Under the pieces are notes generated by a model. The model was not told where the DNA came from. It did not search any database and worked only from the letters and a program-made list of their open reading frames with translations. A stretch of 64,000 nucleotides of DNA, from positions 89,603-153,602 of the forward strand of contig JAGFJJ010000011.1 in NCBI GenBank assembly GCA_024102815.1, given 5' to 3'. Positions 61,401 through 64,000 of this stretch are shown here, in pieces. How positions within the stretch are numbered: the first letter of the stretch is position 1; each line of letters starts with the position of its first letter. Position numbers and translations under genes: made by a program. The stretch comes from Phycisphaerae bacterium (GTDB lineage Bacteria; Planctomycetota; Phycisphaerae; UBA1845).

Positions 61401-63099
61401 ACGCGGAGACGAGCAGCGAGTTGCTTCGCAGATCGACCGTGAGGTAGACCCGCTCCCGCTCGATCGCCGACGGCCCTGCGTTCGTCTTCTCGATCGACTC
61501 CATCCGCTTATCGAAGAGGTCGGTCAGCATCTGCTGAATGCGCGTCGCATCGCTGTGCTGAAGGGTGAGCAGGCGCAGCGGGAACTTCAGCGCCTGCGTC
61601 GGTCGATCCAGCTCGCTCACGACCCGCTCGGCAAGACGAAGCTGCTCCAACCGCCCCGAGACGATGAGCGTGTTGGTCCGCTGGTCCGCCGCCAGGCCCA
61701 CGGCATAGACGAGGGCCTTGCCGTCATCATCACCGGGCACCGCATCCTGACCGCTACCGTCCGGGTCGGCCGGGAGGTCCTTGCCCTTGTCGAACATACT
61801 CTGCAATGTCTCGCGAACGGTGTCCGCATCGGCGAAGCGCAGCGGGAAAAGCCTCACGGCCAATTCCGATCCCAGCGGAACCCCATCGAGCAGGCGGATG
61901 AGTTCGCCCATCGGCTCGATATTCTCTTCAACCGTGGCGACGATCAGGCTGTTGGTGCCGTCATCGGCGATGATTCGCATGGGCTTCTGGAGGTCGATGG
62001 GTGGAAGATCGACGCGCGTGCCGTCCGGACTCGCGCGGCTGATCTGCATGCGGAACATGAATTCCTCGACGGCCTCACGCTGCGCGGAACTGCGGCTCTC
62101 ATCGATCTTGAGAAGATCCTGGATGACCTTGGCCAGGTCGGCCGACTTGGAGTGCAACAGGGGATAGACCGTCAGCTTGACGTTGCCCCATTTGGCGCTG
62201 GGTTCCACGTCGATGTTGTCGATCAGCGACTGGAGCTTGTCGCGCTCGCGCTCGCGGGCGGTAATCGTGATCGTATTGTTGGCGTTGTTGGGGATGATCT
62301 GAATCTTGCTCTTGTCCGGCGTCTGGCCCTGCGACTTCTGAATCTGCTCGAGGACTTTCTGCAACTCCTTGGCCACGTCCGACGCCCGCCGGTTCTTCAC
62401 TTCGAAGGTCATCAGCTCGATCTTGCCCAGCGGATCGGGAACGGCATCGACCTCTTCGATGATCGCCACAACATCGTCGATCTGCTCTTCGGGGGCACTG
62501 ACCAGCAGAATGGTCGAGGTCAGCGCGGTGAGTGTGACCTGGTCTTCCTCGCGCTGGTTGGGGGTGAGATACACGTCTCGAAGAGCATCCTGAACCGTTC
62601 GAGCGACCTCCTTGGCGTCGCGCTCGTTGAGCGTGAGCACGCGAACGACTTTCGTGGGCAGATCGCGGTCGAGGGCCTTCAGCAGCAGCTCGATGGTCCG
62701 GACGGCTTCCTCCGGCCCCTTCAGCACCAGCTGCCCACCGACATACTCGACCTGCACGTTCGCCCCGATCAGCTTATTGAGCGTTTCCGGGTTGAGGTTC
62801 TTGACGATCTCGTCCACCCGGCTGGGACGCCGCTGGGCGCGGAGCTCGACCTGCCGGCGAACTTCCGGCGGGAGATCATCCAGCTCGCTAGCCGGCTGGG
62901 CGTTCTCGGGCGCCGCTTCCTGCTCCGCCGCCGGCTGCTCCTGTTGGGCGGGTTCCTGCGGCGACCTCGCCTGCTCGCCGCTTTGCGCCCGGGCCGGCTC
63001 CGAAGCGAATAGCAGGACAGCCGTTAGCAGTGCTGCCAATGCTGAAATCGCCCATGCGTGCCCACGATCCCGCTGGTTCGTTCCGGTGTTCGGCTGCAT
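58489..63099 (-). CDS. Giant secretin with about twelve N-domain repeats (GspD/PilQ-like)
   Basis: This 1536-residue outer-membrane protein has an N-terminal signal (ISALAALLTAVLLFASEPARA). About twelve secretin N1-type (PF03958-like) domains follow, each ending in a strand such as DDGTNSLIVAT, DQRTNTLIVSG, DLRSNSLLVSA, DERSNTLIVAS, DVRSNALVVAG, DESSNSLVCSA, DERTNSLIVWA, DPRTNSLMVMA and DPRTNTLIAAG. The C-terminal secretin pore starts near residue 1150: VRISMLIAEITI, LEVLSRPTLVVRNGEEG, DVGIVLTATPRISPEGYVT and VLVGGLIQRRTSD, with the ending PILGDLPLIGPLFRF. The last 90 residues are Pro/Thr-rich. Ordinary GspD or PilQ has three or four such N-domains. The ATG at 63099 has GTGAGGCGG upstream. 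Confidence 0.92.
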   Translation of the reverse strand: MQPNTGTNQRDRGHAWAISALAALLTAVLLFASEPARAQSGEQARSPQEPAQQEQPAAEQEAAPENAQPASELDDLPPEVRRQVELRAQRRPSRVDEIVKNLNPETLNKLIGANVQVEYVGGQLVLKGPEEAVRTIELLLKALDRDLPTKVVRVLTLNERDAKEVARTVQDALRDVYLTPNQREEDQVTLTALTSTILLVSAPEEQIDDVVAIIEEVDAVPDPLGKIELMTFEVKNRRASDVAKELQKVLEQIQKSQGQTPDKSKIQIIPNNANNTITITARERERDKLQSLIDNIDVEPSAKWGNVKLTVYPLLHSKSADLAKVIQDLLKIDESRSSAQREAVEEFMFRMQISRASPDGTRVDLPPIDLQKPMRIIADDGTNSLIVATVEENIEPMGELIRLLDGVPLGSELAVRLFPLRFADADTVRETLQSMFDKGKDLPADPDGSGQDAVPGDDDGKALVYAVGLAADQRTNTLIVSGRLEQLRLAERVVSELDRPTQALKFPLRLLTLQHSDATRIQQMLTDLFDKRMESIEKTNAGPSAIERERVYLTVDLRSNSLLVSASEENMAEIRTILDQLDTPPAATFPDIRLIGCARLSAIDLKKKIEDLWKRKADLRRESELLEDIPVVAVDERSNTLIVASSVEDFQEIAQLVEVLEAQPLADDTELFKLAHADATLLSDLLDKLFEGVVSGSETLKAPTILPDVRSNALVVAGSRDMIDRVAQVLKRLDVPGGPNAAVIQVYPLEFAASAKLAPRIQELFDARGEGQQTTRTAVVVFADESSNSLVCSASRDDQSIVSELITVLDRPSSIAKQFEIFPLKMAKAAAVADKLEALFQSQAEGSSGRADAMAVQADERTNSLIVWAAPSEMTNIGDIINRLDKSGPAVEMMVKVIQLRHALAEEFATLLEDTFVGQSSGEDNERAVIINFDQVLPDGTVQTRKLLKQDIKVKPDPRTNSLMVMAPADSMGMLQAMIEDFDRIRPIRSEIRLFPLVNSDAESMIDKLKEIFSEGDGGGTGAEGQVQSQLVLGGDFADLDMANVGQRLRFSADPRTNTLIAAGAEVDLRMVESLVYFLDAQSVENRMVNVVPTNYRNAQDIAAAIQSFVQQEQEVYNQIDSEESQRVKAQRQVSVESLGGEQDKGSSHLIVGTSRQAYQQTMEMIAQLDRPEPQVRISMLIAEITITDDVELGMELAGQDLRFTEGAVVGPNGVIKGGDFDWVLGTEVGAAGVGLGGLSFTLTGEDFSFLFHTLQQQTSLEVLSRPTLVVRNGEEGNITIADQVPVVESSQLNDTGSTNSVIGREDVGIVLTATPRISPEGYVTVELKQEISNIGDNIQLTEGVTSPIFSTREVSTNVTIRDGETVLVGGLIQRRTSDSENKVPILGDLPLIGPLFRFTRAGNDKTELMIVLTAEILKSAHDAKRMSNQELDLYTLPPAVAQSPLLEGLRIVPDENAMGGKSRRLQSPASPERAVPGPMDEPEVKPSQPTQKYGPEPKTYGPTLTKPTTTTASAEETYGPRLVRKADVAVDEATP

Positions 63100-63355
63100 A
63101 ACATCCGCCTCACTGCAAGCGAACGTGTCCTCCATGACCGTTCCGCGTCCCCTGTGCTTCTTTCCCGTGATTGGTCGTCCGGGCCGACATCGCCGACCGC
63201 GCCTGTCTACCTTCTTCGACCTTCCGACCCGCGTTTCATGATACCCGCTTCAGGCAGGTTGAGAATGCAGGGATTTTTCATGATCCCTGCTCCTGTGAAT
63301 TCCTCCCGGCGATGCTGGAACAGGAGCACTTCCCCTTGTCTTCTATTGATACCGC

Positions 63356-64000
63356 CTAGCGTCCGCGCGGACGCGATGTCGGGCGCGACGGACGCGAGCG
63401 CGAGCGGCTGCCGCTCCGCTCGTTACCCGGCGACGGGTTCGTCAGCTTGTCGATCAGCGCCTCGACTTCGTCCTGCGAGAGGTTCTCCGTGCGGATCACC
63501 GTGGTGACCAGAGAGCCCTGCGGTGCCAGCTTTTCCACTTCCCGCGCGAGCTCCTCGGCCGGATCAAACAACTGCGGTGACCCGCCGATAATCAGCGAGC
63601 TCGAACGCGGATCGGTGGAAACCGTGATGCTCGGCACTTCCTGCTGGTTCGAACCGGTCGGGGCCTGGCGCATGGCGCTCTCGTTGATGTTCTGCTCCAC
63701 GGTGTCGGCAAGCTGGTCCAGATCCAGCCCCGGGGCGAGCTGTACGACGCGGAACTGCTTGACCTCGGCCACGCGCTGCGTGTCCAGCCCGGCGACAACG
63801 TCTTCGATCACCGCCATGTCCGTCGGACCGGCGCGCACAATGAGCGCATTCAGCGCCGCGTTGGCGGTGATCACCGGCGGCGCCTGGCCCTTGCTCCGCG
63901 ACGCCCCACCGCCCCGGCCCTTCTCGCCGAACATGTCCTGAAGCACCGGCAGAACCTGGTTCACCTTGGCGTGTTCGAGCACAACGATCTTGGGACGGCT
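63356..64000 (-). CDS. Pore-less secretin-N repeat protein (5' end beyond window)
   Basis: The leftward frame is open to base 64000, so its N-terminus is outside the window; 214 residues are visible. It contains N1-type repeats like those of the secretin: IVVLEHAKVNQVLPVLQDMF, NAALNALIVRAG, FRVVQLAPGLDLDQLADTVE, and TDPRSSSLIIGGSP. It stops without any secretin pore domain and ends in a basic Arg/Ser/Pro tail. It precedes the giant secretin on the same strand by 256 bases and probably shares its system. The rest may hold a normal N0 or further N-domains; this cannot be judged. Confidence 0.8.
   Translation of the reverse strand, partial: SRPKIVVLEHAKVNQVLPVLQDMFGEKGRGGGASRSKGQAPPVITANAALNALIVRAGPTDMAVIEDVVAGLDTQRVAEVKQFRVVQLAPGLDLDQLADTVEQNINESAMRQAPTGSNQQEVPSITVSTDPRSSSLIIGGSPQLFDPAEELAREVEKLAPQGSLVTTVIRTENLSQDEVEALIDKLTNPSPGNERSGSRSRSRPSRPTSRPRGR

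Noticed and set aside
60343..63012. Long open frame of 889 codons on the + strand inside the giant secretin
   Set aside because: It is antisense to a gene with clear secretin motifs in every repeat; its composition (His, Arg and Leu-rich) has no family resemblance and arises from GC-rich codon bias.

Overview
The window is about 62% GC, gene dense, and has no rRNA, tRNA, CRISPR or recognisable insertion sequence. Gene content points to a free-living planctomycete-like bacterium. This is an inference from family content, not a phylogeny: two membrane proteins with N-terminal zinc ribbons, a prenyltransferase-repeat protein, a giant secretin with many N-domains, a PGRS-like glycine-rich lipoprotein, an FHA-GAF histidine kinase, and many short signal-peptide proteins with no obvious family.

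Layout. 1-6.1 kb: the 5' part of a TolB-like lipoprotein, a catalytically degraded isochorismatase-like protein, then selB-selA for selenocysteine insertion. 6.2-9.0 kb: leftward radical SAM, degenerate P-loop/deoxyribosyltransferase-like and CAP-domain genes. 9.1-17.9 kb: mostly rightward housekeeping genes, including mqnD (futalosine menaquinone route), a zinc-ribbon membrane protein, a SEC-C protein, a double FKBP, prpE, kbl and a cupin. 17.9-23 kb: a large glycine-rich lipoprotein, a methyltransferase and a Cys/Met PLP lyase. 23-31.1 kb: a complete, translationally overlapped trpEGDCFBA-aroF operon. Its leader carries a good sigma70 promoter, a 20-residue leader peptide with Trp-Trp-Trp, an intrinsic terminator, and then a second Trp-Trp-Trp reading frame with a second terminator. 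31.1-39.5 kb: a leftward acyl-CoA cluster of three acyl-CoA dehydrogenases, 3-hydroxybutyryl-CoA dehydrogenase, enoyl-CoA hydratase, a B12-dependent mutase large subunit with isobutyryl-CoA mutase specificity residues, and a B12-domain/MeaB GTPase fusion. 39.9-50.4 kb: small secreted and membrane proteins, a prenyltransferase-repeat protein, a glycosyltransferase, ComEC, an HPt protein, a VWA protein and a TolC-like protein. 50.7-58.4 kb: an intramembrane-protease-like protein, an FHA-GAF-histidine kinase, a thiamine-binding-like protein, a BamE-like lipoprotein, a nitroreductase and an HD-GYP/PilZ/HEAT protein. 58.5-64 kb: a 1536-residue secretin and the tail of a related pore-less protein that runs off the right edge.

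The genes work together in four groups. The trp cluster makes tryptophan from chorismate and also carries the first shikimate enzyme, so attenuation would couple Trp-tRNA charging to DAHP supply. The acyl-CoA cluster would convert isobutyryl-CoA to butyryl-CoA and oxidise that to acetoacetyl-CoA, so it fits branched-chain or short-chain acid use; propionyl-CoA synthetase elsewhere in the window fits the same lifestyle. selAB implies that the genome encodes selenoproteins, but selC, selD and any selenoprotein lie outside what I can recognise here. The secretin pair suggests an outer-membrane export or pilus-type system encoded beyond the right edge.

The strongest candidates for something undescribed are the tandem trp attenuator, the split IcmF-like mutase with its dedicated beta-oxidation cluster, and the secretin with about twelve N-domains next to a pore-less relative.
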